This document shows positions 34,818 to 43,564 of a stretch of DNA of 64,000 nt, one piece after another. The notes under the pieces are model-generated. The model had not been told where the DNA came from, made no database searches, and saw only the letters and a program-made list of their open reading frames with translations. How positions within the stretch are numbered: position 1 is the stretch's first letter; the number at the start of each line of letters is the position of its first letter. The translations under genes and the position numbers were made by a program. The stretch is from Mycolicibacterium iranicum (lineage in GTDB: Bacteria > Actinomycetota > Actinomycetes > Mycobacteriales > Mycobacteriaceae), in NCBI RefSeq assembly GCF_002101705.1, contig NZ_LQPC01000047.1, positions 372,001 to 436,000 of the forward strand, read 5' to 3'.

Positions 34818-35561
34818 CTATTCCGAGTTGCCGTTGGACGAGAGCGTGCCGGAGACCAGATCGGAGGCGACCTTGGTCAAGGGCACGTTGGAGTTCTGCG
34901 AAAGCTTGCGCAGCAACTCGAACGCCTGGACCGCGTCGACCCGGTATCGCTCCATGATCATGCCTTTGGCTTGGCCTATCACATCGCGGCTGGCGAGTGC
35001 CTTCTGGAATTGCGACTCCCGCCGCGCCGAATTCCACGCCACCGACGAATGCGCGGCGAAGATCAGGCCGAGGGTGCGCGACTCGTGGCCGAAGGCGTTG
35101 GGTTCTTCGGAGTAGACATTCAGTGCGCCGAGACTCTCGTCGGCGATGAAGAGCTGGAACGCCATGATCGAGCGGATCGGAGTCTCTTCCAGAGCGTCCT
35201 TGCGGTAGTTGGGGAACCGGTCATCGGTCTCCAGGTCGCGAACGTGGACGGTCTTTTCCTCCCACGCCGCGGTCAGGCACGGTCCTTCGAGATGCCGCTG
35301 CTGGATCTTGTCCAGCAGTAGCGGCCAATGATGGGTTGTGGCAGGGGTTTCAACCTGCTTGGCGTTGCGGGTGAGTGTGATACCGGCGTACTGCGCGCCG
35401 GGAATCCTGGCGGCCGCATGTTCGGCGAGCTCGGCCACCACCGTGTCGGAATCGGTGTCAGGTCTGTTGTGGAGCCCCTGAACCAACTCGGCCACCCGAA
35501 GATGTGCGGCCTCCACATCGGCTGAACTTCCCACCGTCACCGTCCAGTACTTGCGCGTCAA
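34818..35561 (-). CDS. GAF-ANTAR transcription antitermination regulator
   Basis: 247 residues. GAF domain about 35-175 (AARIPGAQYAGITLTRNAKQ, IRSIMAFQLFIADESLGALN). Helical ANTAR domain 185-245 (SRDVIGQAKGMIMERYRVDA, AFELLRKLSQNSNVPLTKVA), which binds two-loop RNA hairpins in this family. No kinase gene adjacent. Converges on the Pro/Gly protein gene with a 15-bp gap. The sensed ligand is unknown. Confidence 0.88.
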   Translation of the reverse strand: MTRKYWTVTVGSSADVEAAHLRVAELVQGLHNRPDTDSDTVVAELAEHAAARIPGAQYAGITLTRNAKQVETPATTHHWPLLLDKIQQRHLEGPCLTAAWEEKTVHVRDLETDDRFPNYRKDALEETPIRSIMAFQLFIADESLGALNVYSEEPNAFGHESRTLGLIFAAHSSVAWNSARRESQFQKALASRDVIGQAKGMIMERYRVDAVQAFELLRKLSQNSNVPLTKVASDLVSGTLSSNGNSE

Positions 35562-35648
35562 TATGGCTCTTCAGGCTACCGCCGACAGCCGTCGCGGGCG
35601 CGCGCATGAACAATGTCACGCCGTGCCAATCTACTTCGCGAGGGTCGG

Positions 35649-36146
35649 TCACAGCGCCCGCAGATAGCGATCGGTGACGAGCCGCTGGATCGTCGAGGTG
35701 ACCGGTGAGGCCAGTCTGCTCCACCACGTGGCGTGCTTCGAGAAGGCCGCCACCTCGGCGTAGACATTCTCAGTGGCGGGATCGAAGCGCACCAAGAAAA
35801 GCTCCTCGCCGCACTCCGCGTGGCCGGGCAGCGTGCCGTAGGCAAATCCGCGACGGTCAGGTTCGTCGACGACGTAGACGACGCGGCACGGAGCCAGCAC
35901 CGGGCCGAGATGGACCAACACGTCGGCGCCCACGGCCGCGGTCGGCGCCGACGCCTCGACCCGCAGACCGGCGCCACGCAGCATCCCCCAGCGCATGCCG
36001 TCGGCCGCCGCCTGCTCGAAACGCTCACGGCCCCTGCCGATCACCGACGATTTCCGGATGTGGTGGTAGCCGGCGGGCATCTCATCCGCGGTCGCACCCA
36101 CCTCGGGGTACGTCAGCGCCAGGCCGGCAAGGTCGGTCAGCTTCAC
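35649..36146 (-). CDS. DUF1990 family protein
   Basis: 165 residues from a GTG at 36146. AGYHHIRKSSVIGRGRERFE (about 25-44), LVHLGPVLAPCRVVYVVDEP and GFAYGTLPGHAECGEELFLV are conserved features of DUF1990 (UPF0548), a single-domain family of unknown function found in actinobacteria and plants. Divergent from the aldo/keto reductase gene 37 bp away. The frame extends upstream, but the family N-terminus fits the GTG chosen. Confidence 0.82.
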   Translation of the reverse strand: MKLTDLAGLALTYPEVGATADEMPAGYHHIRKSSVIGRGRERFEQAAADGMRWGMLRGAGLRVEASAPTAAVGADVLVHLGPVLAPCRVVYVVDEPDRRGFAYGTLPGHAECGEELFLVRFDPATENVYAEVAAFSKHATWWSRLASPVTSTIQRLVTDRYLRAL

Positions 36147-36183
36147 CCTGTCAGCTTGACACCAGCCGCGTACCGTCGACGGC

Positions 36184-37035
36184 GTGACCTCTCCGACATT
36201 CGCCCTCGGCGGCGACCTCACCGTCAACCGTCTGGGCTTCGGCGCGATGCGCCTCACCGGCAAGGGTGTCTGGGGACCGCCCGCCGACCGCGATGAGTGC
36301 CTGCGCGTGCTGCGACGCGCGGTCGAGCTCGGTGTCGACTTCATCGACACCGCAGACTCCTACGGGCCATACGTGTCCGAGGACCTGATCCGCGACGCCC
36401 TGCACCCCTACGACGGGGTCGTCGTCGCGACCAAGGCGGGCCTTTTGCGCACCGGACCCGACGACTGGACGCCGCTCGGGTTCCCCGCCTATCTGCGCCA
36501 GGAATGTGAGATGAGTTTGCGCAGACTCGGTGTCGACACGATCGAGTTGTTCCAGCTGCACCGCATCGACTCGAAGTTCCCGGCCGAAGACCAGGTTGGC
36601 GAGCTGCTGAAACTCCAGCAGGAAGGCAAGATCCGGCACATCGGGTTGTCGGAGGTTACGGCCGAGCAGCTCGCCGCCGCGCGGGCCGTCGCGCCGATCG
36701 CGTCGGTGCAGAACATGTACAACCTGACGATGCGCGCCGCAGAACCCGTCCTCGACGTCTGCGAATCGGAGGGCATCGCATTCATTCCGTGGTTTCCGCT
36801 GGCCGCAGGTCCGCTCGCGGCATCCGACGGTCCGCTGCAGCGCATCGCCGCCGATCACGGCGCGAGCCCATCGCAACTGGCGCTGGCATGGCTGCTCAAG
36901 CGATCGCCGGTGATGCTTCCGATCCCCGGGACGTCGAAGGTCGCCCACCTGGAGGAGAACGTCGCCGCGGCGCGCATCGAACTCACCGACGCGGAGTTCG
37001 AGACGCTGAGCAAAGCCGGTGCTGCTCAGGGCTGA
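36184..37035 (+). CDS. aldo/keto reductase
   Basis: 283 residues, GTG start. (beta/alpha)8 NADPH-dependent oxidoreductase: FIDTADSYGPYVSEDLI holds catalytic Asp and Tyr, VVATKAGL the Lys, IELFQLHRID the His. NADPH-binding C-terminal segment LPIPGTSKVAHLEENVAA. Substrate unknown. Twenty-one bp before the thioesterase gene, so probably one operon with it. Confidence 0.9.
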   Translation: MTSPTFALGGDLTVNRLGFGAMRLTGKGVWGPPADRDECLRVLRRAVELGVDFIDTADSYGPYVSEDLIRDALHPYDGVVVATKAGLLRTGPDDWTPLGFPAYLRQECEMSLRRLGVDTIELFQLHRIDSKFPAEDQVGELLKLQQEGKIRHIGLSEVTAEQLAAARAVAPIASVQNMYNLTMRAAEPVLDVCESEGIAFIPWFPLAAGPLAASDGPLQRIAADHGASPSQLALAWLLKRSPVMLPIPGTSKVAHLEENVAAARIELTDAEFETLSKAGAAQG

Positions 37036-37056
37036 GGTACCCCCTACGGTGAGCTG

Positions 37057-37686
37057 GTGAGCACCAATGACGCGGCCGAGGCGCATGTGGGTGGGGGATT
37101 CAACCCGCCCGAACCCACCAACCACGGCGGTCCCGACTACGGCCGCTTCGTCGCCGCGGTCCGCGAACTGCAGGATCATGCCCGGGCCGCCGACGCCCCG
37201 GACGCGGTGATCGCCGAGGCCGCCGATCTCATCGAGAAGGTGTCGGCGTTGCTGGCGCCGTACGACGCCGACGAATGGTCGTCACCCTCGGGCCGTCGGA
37301 TAGATCTGCCCAACCGCGGCAACATCCTGGCGATCCCCGTCGACCTGGGACTCACCGAGGACGGCCGCATCGCCGGTACGGCCCGATTCCGCCGATTTCA
37401 CCTCGGCCGTAACGGTGCGGCGCACGGCGGTGCGGTGGCCCACCTCTTCGACTCGGTGCTGGGTTTCACGGCTTTCAAACTCAGCAGAAGCAAGGCCCAG
37501 CGCACCGCATTCCTGCACGTCGACTACCGCAAGATCGCGCTCGTCGAGAAGGATCTGCAGGTCGAGGCCCGTATCGACGACATCGTCGACCGCAAGATCT
37601 TCGTCTCGGGGCGTCTCCTCGACGGCGAGGACGTGCTCGCCGAGGCGCGCTCGCTGTTCGTCAAGCTGAAACCAGGTCAGCCGTGA
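37057..37686 (+). CDS. PaaI-type hotdog thioesterase
   Basis: 209 residues. Hotdog core in the C-terminal half: HLGRNGAAHGGAVAHLFDSVLGF (the HGG..D catalytic region), TAFLHVDYRKIALV, EARIDDIVDRKIFVSGRL. An 80-residue N-terminal helical extension precedes it. Presumably hydrolyses an acyl-CoA; substrate unknown. Stop overlaps the next start (GTGA). Confidence 0.85.
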   Translation: MSTNDAAEAHVGGGFNPPEPTNHGGPDYGRFVAAVRELQDHARAADAPDAVIAEAADLIEKVSALLAPYDADEWSSPSGRRIDLPNRGNILAIPVDLGLTEDGRIAGTARFRRFHLGRNGAAHGGAVAHLFDSVLGFTAFKLSRSKAQRTAFLHVDYRKIALVEKDLQVEARIDDIVDRKIFVSGRLLDGEDVLAEARSLFVKLKPGQP

Positions 37687-38111
37687 GCGAGACCGAGAAT
37701 CCTGGCATCAAGCGCAAATGGGCGCGCTGGCGTGACCGGCTGCGGGAGCGCCCGGCAGCCGACCTGGCGTACCGCACTGGCGTCGGTGTCGTCGGCCTCG
37801 CTGTTCTCGGTGTCGGCATCCTCGCCATCCCGTACCCCGGTCCGGGCTGGGCGATCGTCTTCGTCGGCCTGGCCATCCTGGCCACGGAATTCGAATGGGC
37901 GCAGCGGCTGCTGAAGTACGTGCGCAAGCGCTACGACGCCGCCATGGAATGGTTCAAGCAGCAGGGTCTGTGGGTCCAGATCCTCGGTGCCGCATTCACC
38001 GCCGCGATCGTCATCGGCACGTTGTGGCTCTTCGGCGTCGTCGGCTTCGCGGGGGAGGTGCTCGGCATCGAGCACAAGTGGATGGATAGCCCCATTGGTA
38101 TCGGGGCCTGA
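37683..38111 (+). CDS. PGPGW-motif membrane protein (TIGR02611 family)
   Basis: 142 residues. The family motif IPYPGPGWAIVFVGLAILATEFEWAQRLL lies at about 53-81, between two membrane helices. A third helix spans about 100-125. Function unknown; the family is widespread in actinobacteria and often sits before thrS. Its stop codon lies in the loop of a strong hairpin (38099-38126). Confidence 0.85.
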   Translation: MSETENPGIKRKWARWRDRLRERPAADLAYRTGVGVVGLAVLGVGILAIPYPGPGWAIVFVGLAILATEFEWAQRLLKYVRKRYDAAMEWFKQQGLWVQILGAAFTAAIVIGTLWLFGVVGFAGEVLGIEHKWMDSPIGIGA

Positions 38112-38126
38112 CTTCGGGCCCCGATA
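38099..38126 (+). terminator. hairpin before thrS
   Basis: TATCGGGGCC, loop TGACTTCG containing the TGA stop of the upstream gene, GGCCCCGATA. Perfect 10-bp stem, 58 bp before the thrS start; likely separates thrS transcription from upstream. Confidence 0.6.
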
Positions 38127-38184
38127 GCATGGTCGCGGTCGTTCCGACCTTGTACCCATCGCCCGAAAGTTTGGAGAGCCCCGC

Positions 38185-40260
38185 ATGAGCGCCCCCGCCC
38201 GCCCCGCCCCAGCAGCCCCTATCCGGGTCGCTGCCGGGACGACCGCCGGGCAGGCGGTACGCGACGCCGGGTTGCCCGCCCGCGGCGAGGTCGATGCCGT
38301 CGTCGTCGTGCGCGACGCCGACGGACGGCTGCGCGACCTCTCGTGGGTTCCGGACGCCGACGCCGACGTGGAGCCGGTGGCGGCCAACACCGACGACGGA
38401 CGAAGCGTGATCCGACACTCGGCCGCGCACGTGCTGGCCCAGGCGGTGCAGGAGCTGTTCCCCGAAGCAAAGCTGGGTATCGGGCCGCCCATCATCGACG
38501 GCTTCTACTACGACTTCGACGTCGCCGAGCCGTTCACCCCCGAGGATCTCGCGGCCCTCGAGAAGAAGATGCGGCAGATCGTCAAGGACGGACAGCTGTT
38601 CTCCCGCCGCGTCTTCGAGTCCAAGGACCAGGCGCGGGAAGAACTGGCGGGCGAGCCCTACAAACTGGAGCTCATCGACGACAAGTCCGGCGCCGACGAT
38701 CCGGAGGTCATGGAAGTCGGCGGCGACGAGCTCACCGCCTACGACAACCTCAATCCCCGCACCCGCGAACGGGTTTGGGGCGATCTTTGCCGCGGTCCGC
38801 ACATTCCGACCACCCGGTACATACCGGCCTTCAAGCTGACCCGCAGCTCGGCTGCGTACTGGCGCGGCGATCAGAGCAACGCGAGTCTGCAGCGCATCTA
38901 CGGGACCGCGTGGGAGTCCCAGGATGCACTCGACCACCACCTGGAGCTGCTGGAGGAAGCGCAGCGGCGCGACCACCGCAAGCTCGGCGTCGAACTCGAC
39001 CTCTTCAGCTTCCCGGATGAATTGGGTTCGGGCCTGCCGGTTTTTCATCCCAAGGGTGGAGTGGTGCGCCGGGAGCTGGAGGAGTACTCGCGACGTAAAC
39101 ACATCGAGGCCGGCTACGAGTTCGTCAACACCCCGCACATCACCAAAGAACAGCTCTACATCACCTCGGGGCATCTGGAGTGGTACGCCGACGGCATGTT
39201 CCCGCCGATGCACATCGACGCGGAGTACAACGAGGACGGCACCGTCCGCAAGCCGGGGCAGGACTACTACCTCAAGCCGATGAACTGCCCGATGCACCAT
39301 CTGATCTATCGTTCCCGCGGGCGGTCGTATCGCGAACTTCCATTGCGGCTCTTCGAGTTCGGCAGCGTGTACCGCTACGAGAAGTCCGGGGTGGTACACG
39401 GTCTGACTCGCGTGCGCGGGATGACCCAGGACGATGCGCACATCTACACCACCCGCGAGGAGATGCGCGAGGAGCTGACGCGCATCCTGCAGTTCGTCCT
39501 CGAGCTGCTGGCCGACTACGGTCTCGACGACTACTACCTTGAGCTCTCCACCAAGGACCCGGACAAGTTCGTCGGCTCCGACGACATCTGGGAGGAGGCC
39601 ACCGAGACCCTCCGGGAAGTGGGTGAGGCTTCCGGCCTTGAGCTGGTACCCGACCCAGGCGGTGCGGCGTTCTACGGCCCGAAGATCTCGGTGCAGGTAC
39701 GCGACGCCCTGGGCCGCAGCTGGCAGATGTCGACGATCCAGCTCGACTTCAACATGCCCGACCGGTTCGAGCTCGAATACACCGCGGCCGACGGCAGCCG
39801 GAAGCGGCCGGTATTGATCCACCGCGCGCTGTTCGGGTCGATCGAGCGGTTCTTCGGCATCTTGACCGAGCATTACGCCGGCGCGTTCCCGGCGTGGCTG
39901 GCGCCGATTCAGGTGGTCGGAATCCCTGTGGCCGAGGGGCATACGGCATACCTCGACGACGTCGCGGCCGACCTCCGCAACCGCGGCATCCGCGTCGAGA
40001 TCGACGCCAGCGACGACCGGATGGCGAAGAAGATCGTCAACCACACCAACCAGAAGGTGCCGTTCATGCTCCTCGCGGGGGACCGCGACGTGGAGGCAGG
40101 CGCGGTGAGCTTCCGGTTCGGTGACCGCACCCAGATCAACGGGGTACCGCGCGAGCAGGCGATCGAGACGATCGTCGACTGGGTGAGGCGGCGCGAAAAC
40201 GCTACTCCCACTGCGGAACTCGTTGATATCGAACCCGGCGCGCGAGCAAGCGAGGGGTGA
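38185..40260 (+). CDS. thrS: threonyl-tRNA synthetase
   Basis: 691 residues, full length. TGS domain 1-65, editing domain SAD-like 75-260 (IRHSAAHVLAQAVQELFPEA, with GDLCRGPHIPTT), class II catalytic core from about 280 with Zn ligands in KPMNCPMHH (Cys), TRVRGMTQDDAHIY region (His in VVHGLTR) and LIHRALFGSIERF (His), then an anticodon-binding C-terminal domain (IQVVGIPVAEGHTAYL). Essential translation enzyme. ATG with GGAGAG upstream. First gene of a six-gene coupled operon. Confidence 0.97.
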   Translation: MSAPARPAPAAPIRVAAGTTAGQAVRDAGLPARGEVDAVVVVRDADGRLRDLSWVPDADADVEPVAANTDDGRSVIRHSAAHVLAQAVQELFPEAKLGIGPPIIDGFYYDFDVAEPFTPEDLAALEKKMRQIVKDGQLFSRRVFESKDQAREELAGEPYKLELIDDKSGADDPEVMEVGGDELTAYDNLNPRTRERVWGDLCRGPHIPTTRYIPAFKLTRSSAAYWRGDQSNASLQRIYGTAWESQDALDHHLELLEEAQRRDHRKLGVELDLFSFPDELGSGLPVFHPKGGVVRRELEEYSRRKHIEAGYEFVNTPHITKEQLYITSGHLEWYADGMFPPMHIDAEYNEDGTVRKPGQDYYLKPMNCPMHHLIYRSRGRSYRELPLRLFEFGSVYRYEKSGVVHGLTRVRGMTQDDAHIYTTREEMREELTRILQFVLELLADYGLDDYYLELSTKDPDKFVGSDDIWEEATETLREVGEASGLELVPDPGGAAFYGPKISVQVRDALGRSWQMSTIQLDFNMPDRFELEYTAADGSRKRPVLIHRALFGSIERFFGILTEHYAGAFPAWLAPIQVVGIPVAEGHTAYLDDVAADLRNRGIRVEIDASDDRMAKKIVNHTNQKVPFMLLAGDRDVEAGAVSFRFGDRTQINGVPREQAIETIVDWVRRRENATPTAELVDIEPGARASEG

Positions 40261-40811
40261 CCGTGGATCCCGAGGAAACGATCGTAGATCGCGGGGTCGG
40301 CGATCCGGACCACCTCCAGCGGCTCTGGACGCCGCACCGGATGACCTATATCGCCGACGCAGTGAAGGTGGGCTCGGCGTCCTCGGCGGAACCGTTCACC
40401 GACATCCCGAATATGTCCGACGAGGACGGGCTCGTGGTCGCGCGCGGAGAACTCGTCTATGCGGTGCTCAACCTCTACCCGTACAACCCCGGCCACCTGA
40501 TGGTGGTGCCCTACCGACGGGTGGCGGAGCTGGAGAACCTCACCGACGCCGAGAGCGCCGAACTGATGGCGTTCACGCAGAAGGCGATTCGCGTGATGAA
40601 GGCGGTATCGCGTCCGCACGGCTTCAACGTCGGGCTCAACCTCGGCACGTCGGCGGGCGGGTCGCTCTCGGAGCATCTACACATGCACGTGGTGCCACGC
40701 TGGGGTGGGGACGCCAACTTCATCACCGTCATCGGGGACTCCAAGGTGATACCCCAACTGCTTCGCGACACCCGCAAGCTCCTGGCCGCCGAGTGGGACA
40801 ACCAGAAGTGA
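40257..40811 (+). CDS. HIT-family AP4A phosphorylase (Rv2613c-like)
   Basis: 184 residues, GTG start overlapping the thrS stop by 4 bp. HIT motif SEHLHMHVVPRWGGD with the H-x-H-x-H triad, NLYPYNPGHLMVVPYR at the N-terminal side. The M. tuberculosis homolog splits diadenosine tetraphosphate phosphorolytically, which suits cotranscription with an aminoacyl-tRNA synthetase that makes AP4A as a by-product. Confidence 0.92.
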   Translation: MTVDPEETIVDRGVGDPDHLQRLWTPHRMTYIADAVKVGSASSAEPFTDIPNMSDEDGLVVARGELVYAVLNLYPYNPGHLMVVPYRRVAELENLTDAESAELMAFTQKAIRVMKAVSRPHGFNVGLNLGTSAGGSLSEHLHMHVVPRWGGDANFITVIGDSKVIPQLLRDTRKLLAAEWDNQK

Positions 40812-41476
40812 GCGACTTCTATCTGATGACGCGCGCGGCCTACGCGAAACTTTCGGGGCCGGTCGCCAAAGGGGCGCTCAAGGTGGGACTCACCCCCGAC
40901 AGCGTGACGATCCTCGGCACCGCGGGTTCGGTGCTCGGCGCGCTGACTCTCTTCCCGATCGGGCAGCTGTGGTGGGGCGCCTTCACCGTCTTCGTCTTCG
41001 TGCTCGCTGACATGCTGGACGGCGCGATGGCCCGGGAACGCGGCGGTGGCACCAGATTCGGGGCGGTGCTCGACGCGACGTGCGACCGGATCAGCGACGG
41101 CGCAATCTTCTGCGGACTGCTCTGGTGGGCGGCGTTCGGTCTACAGAGTGCCGAGCTCGTGGTCGCCACGATGATCTGTCTGGTGTCCTCTCAGGTCATT
41201 TCGTATATCAAAGCGCGTGCCGAGGCCAGCGGCCTCTCCGGCGACGGCGGACTGATCGAGCGGCCGGAGCGACTGGTCATCGTGCTCGTCGGGGCAGGCC
41301 TGTCGGGTCTGCCGTTCATCCCCGACGTGCTGCTGGACGTCGCGATGTGGGTGCTCGCTGTCACGAGTGTGGTGACGATCGGACAGCGGCTGCACAGTGT
41401 GCGTACCTCCGGGGCGGCGATGGACCCGCTCCAGGCGGCCGACGCCGGCGACAAGCCGGAGTCCACCGAGCAATGA
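40808..41476 (+). CDS. pgsA1: phosphatidylinositol phosphate synthase (CDP-alcohol phosphotransferase)
   Basis: 222 residues from the GTG at 40808, overlapping the HIT gene by 4 bp. The CDP-alcohol phosphotransferase signature D-G-A-x2-A-R-x8-G-x3-D-x3-D is complete in MLDGAMARERGGGTRFG followed by AVLDATCDRISD. Six membrane segments. It condenses CDP-diacylglycerol with inositol 3-phosphate, the committed step towards phosphatidylinositol, PIMs, LM and LAM at the plasma membrane. Confidence 0.94.
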   Translation: MSDFYLMTRAAYAKLSGPVAKGALKVGLTPDSVTILGTAGSVLGALTLFPIGQLWWGAFTVFVFVLADMLDGAMARERGGGTRFGAVLDATCDRISDGAIFCGLLWWAAFGLQSAELVVATMICLVSSQVISYIKARAEASGLSGDGGLIERPERLVIVLVGAGLSGLPFIPDVLLDVAMWVLAVTSVVTIGQRLHSVRTSGAAMDPLQAADAGDKPESTEQ

Positions 41477-42429
41477 CACAGCAATCGGGCGGGTCGGGCC
41501 TGAAGGCCACTCGTCTGCTCACGATGCCGTCGACGGTCGGTAGCCAGCTCAGTGACTGGGGCTATGCGGCGGGGTGGCGACTGGTCCGTGCCTCGCCGGA
41601 ATTCCTGGCGCGCAACACTTTCGATGTGGGCGCATGGTGGGCGTCGCGCAACGGGGGACCCGATCAGCTCCGCAAGAACCTCGCCCGGGTCACCGGTACC
41701 ACCCCCGAACGTGTCCCCGATTCACTGATGCGGGCGTCGCTGGCCTCCTATGCCAGGTATTGGCGTGAAGCTTTCCGACTGCCTTCGATGGACCACGCCG
41801 AACTGGGCCGTGAGCTGTGGGTCGATGACATCGAGAAGGTGTTCGAGTCCCTGGACGCGGGCAATGGTGCGGTGCTCGCGCTTCCGCACAGCGGGAACTG
41901 GGACATGGCCGGGGTGTGGCTGGCGCAGAACTACGGCACCTTCGCGACGGTGGCAGAACGGCTCAAACCCGAGTCGTTGTATCTGAGATTCCTCGCCTAC
42001 CGGGAAAGCCTGGGCTTTCATGTGGTACCCGCGTCGGGCGGCGAGCGCCCAGCCTACGACGTGGTGCGCGACTGGCTCCGCGACAACGGCATCGTCTGCC
42101 TGATGGCGGACAGGGATCTCAGCCGCCGCGGTGTCGAGGTCGACTTCTTCGGGGAGGCGACGCGCCTGCCCGCCGGGCCGGCCAGACTCGCGATAGAGAC
42201 CGGCGCGGCACTCTTCCCGGCGCACTGCTGGTTCGAAGGCGAGGGCTGGGGGACAAAGATCTGCCCACAGATCGACACGTCCTCCGGCGACGTCACCACG
42301 ATCACGCAGGCGCTGGCCGATCAGTTCGCCACGAACATCGCCGCGTATCCGCAGGATTGGCACATGATGCAGCCGCAGTGGCTGGCAGATCTGTCCGACG
42401 AACGCAGGGCCCGGCTGGCGGGCGGGTGA
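41473..42429 (+). CDS. patA: PIM acyltransferase PatA
   Basis: 318 residues; ATG overlaps the pgsA1 stop (ATGA). Lauroyl/myristoyl-acyltransferase fold with the H-x4-D catalytic motif in ALPHSGNWDMAG and MADRDLSRRGVEVDFFGE. The homolog Rv2611c moves palmitate from acyl-CoA to the mannose of PIM1/PIM2 on the cytoplasmic face. Position between pgsA1 and pimA matches that role. Confidence 0.92.
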   Translation: MTQQSGGSGLKATRLLTMPSTVGSQLSDWGYAAGWRLVRASPEFLARNTFDVGAWWASRNGGPDQLRKNLARVTGTTPERVPDSLMRASLASYARYWREAFRLPSMDHAELGRELWVDDIEKVFESLDAGNGAVLALPHSGNWDMAGVWLAQNYGTFATVAERLKPESLYLRFLAYRESLGFHVVPASGGERPAYDVVRDWLRDNGIVCLMADRDLSRRGVEVDFFGEATRLPAGPARLAIETGAALFPAHCWFEGEGWGTKICPQIDTSSGDVTTITQALADQFATNIAAYPQDWHMMQPQWLADLSDERRARLAGG

Positions 42430-42433
42430 CCTG

Positions 42434-43564
42434 ATGCGTATCGGGATGGTCTGCCCGTACTCGTTCGACGTGCCCGGCGGCGTGCAGTCGCACGTGTTGC
42501 AGTTGGCCACGGTGATGCGCGACCGGGGGCATGAGGTCAGCGTGCTAGCACCCGCCTCACCGGAGGCCGAGGGTTCGCTGCCCGATTTCGTGGTCTCCGG
42601 GGGTAAGGCGATACCGATTCCCTACAACGGATCGGTGGCGCGGTTGCGATTCGGGCCCGCCACTCACCGCAAGGTCAAACGGTGGTTGCAGCAGGGCCAG
42701 TTCGACGTGCTGCACCTGCACGAGCCGAACGCGCCCAGCCTGTCGATGCTGGCCCTGAACATCGCCCAGGGTCCGATCGTCGCCACGTTTCACACCTCGA
42801 CGACGAAGTCGTTGACGCTGTCGGTATTCGAGCCGATCCTGCGGCCGATGCACGAGAAAATCGTCGGGCGCATCGCCGTCTCCGACCTCGCACGCCGCTG
42901 GCAGATGGAGGCGCTCGGAAGCGATGCCGTCCAGATCCCCAACGGCGTGGACGTCGACAGCTTCGCCTCGGCGCCGCTGCTTCCCGGCTACCCCCGACCC
43001 GGCGGGTCGGTGCTGTTCCTGGGCCGGTTCGACGAACCGCGCAAGGGCATGAGCGTGCTGCTCGGCGCGCTGCCCGCCGTTGTCGGGCGCTTCCCCGACA
43101 TCGAGATCCTCGTCGTCGGTCGCGGCGACGAGGACGAGCTACGCGCTGCGGCGGGCCCGAACGCCGGCCATCTGCGCTTCCTGGGGCAGGTCGCCGACGC
43201 GGAGAAGGCCTCGGCGATGCGCAGCGCCGATGTGTATTGCGCACCCAACACCGGCGGCGAGAGCTTCGGCATCGTCCTGGTCGAGGCCATGGCCGCGGGC
43301 ACGGCCGTGGTGGCCAGCGACCTGGACGCCTTCAGACGCGTCCTCGACGACGGGGACGCAGGGAGGCTGGTGGCCGTCGACGATCCCGATTCGCTGTCGC
43401 AGGGGCTGATCGAGGTGCTGGCCGACGACGCCGCCAGGGCGCGCTACATCGCGTGCGCCGCGGAGGCGGTGCACCGCTACGACTGGTCGGTGGTGGCGGC
43501 CCAGATCATGCGGGTGTACGAGACAGTCGCGGGCGCGGGTGTGAAGGTGCAGGTCGAATCGTGA
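42434..43564 (+). CDS. pimA: phosphatidylinositol mannosyltransferase PimA
   Basis: 376 residues. GT4 enzyme using GDP-mannose to make PIM1. GDP/acceptor loop PYSFDVPGGVQSHVLQLA, HLHEPNAPSLS (catalytic His), SVLFLGRFDEPRKGMSVLL and GESFGIVLVEAMAAGTAVVA with the conserved Glu pair. Starts 4 bp after patA and overlaps the nudix gene by 4 bp. Peripheral membrane enzyme; essential in mycobacteria studied. Confidence 0.95.
   Translation: MRIGMVCPYSFDVPGGVQSHVLQLATVMRDRGHEVSVLAPASPEAEGSLPDFVVSGGKAIPIPYNGSVARLRFGPATHRKVKRWLQQGQFDVLHLHEPNAPSLSMLALNIAQGPIVATFHTSTTKSLTLSVFEPILRPMHEKIVGRIAVSDLARRWQMEALGSDAVQIPNGVDVDSFASAPLLPGYPRPGGSVLFLGRFDEPRKGMSVLLGALPAVVGRFPDIEILVVGRGDEDELRAAAGPNAGHLRFLGQVADAEKASAMRSADVYCAPNTGGESFGIVLVEAMAAGTAVVASDLDAFRRVLDDGDAGRLVAVDDPDSLSQGLIEVLADDAARARYIACAAEAVHRYDWSVVAAQIMRVYETVAGAGVKVQVES

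Noticed and set aside
38011..40044. 677-codon frame antisense to thrS
   Set aside because: Shadow of thrS; no recognisable domain.
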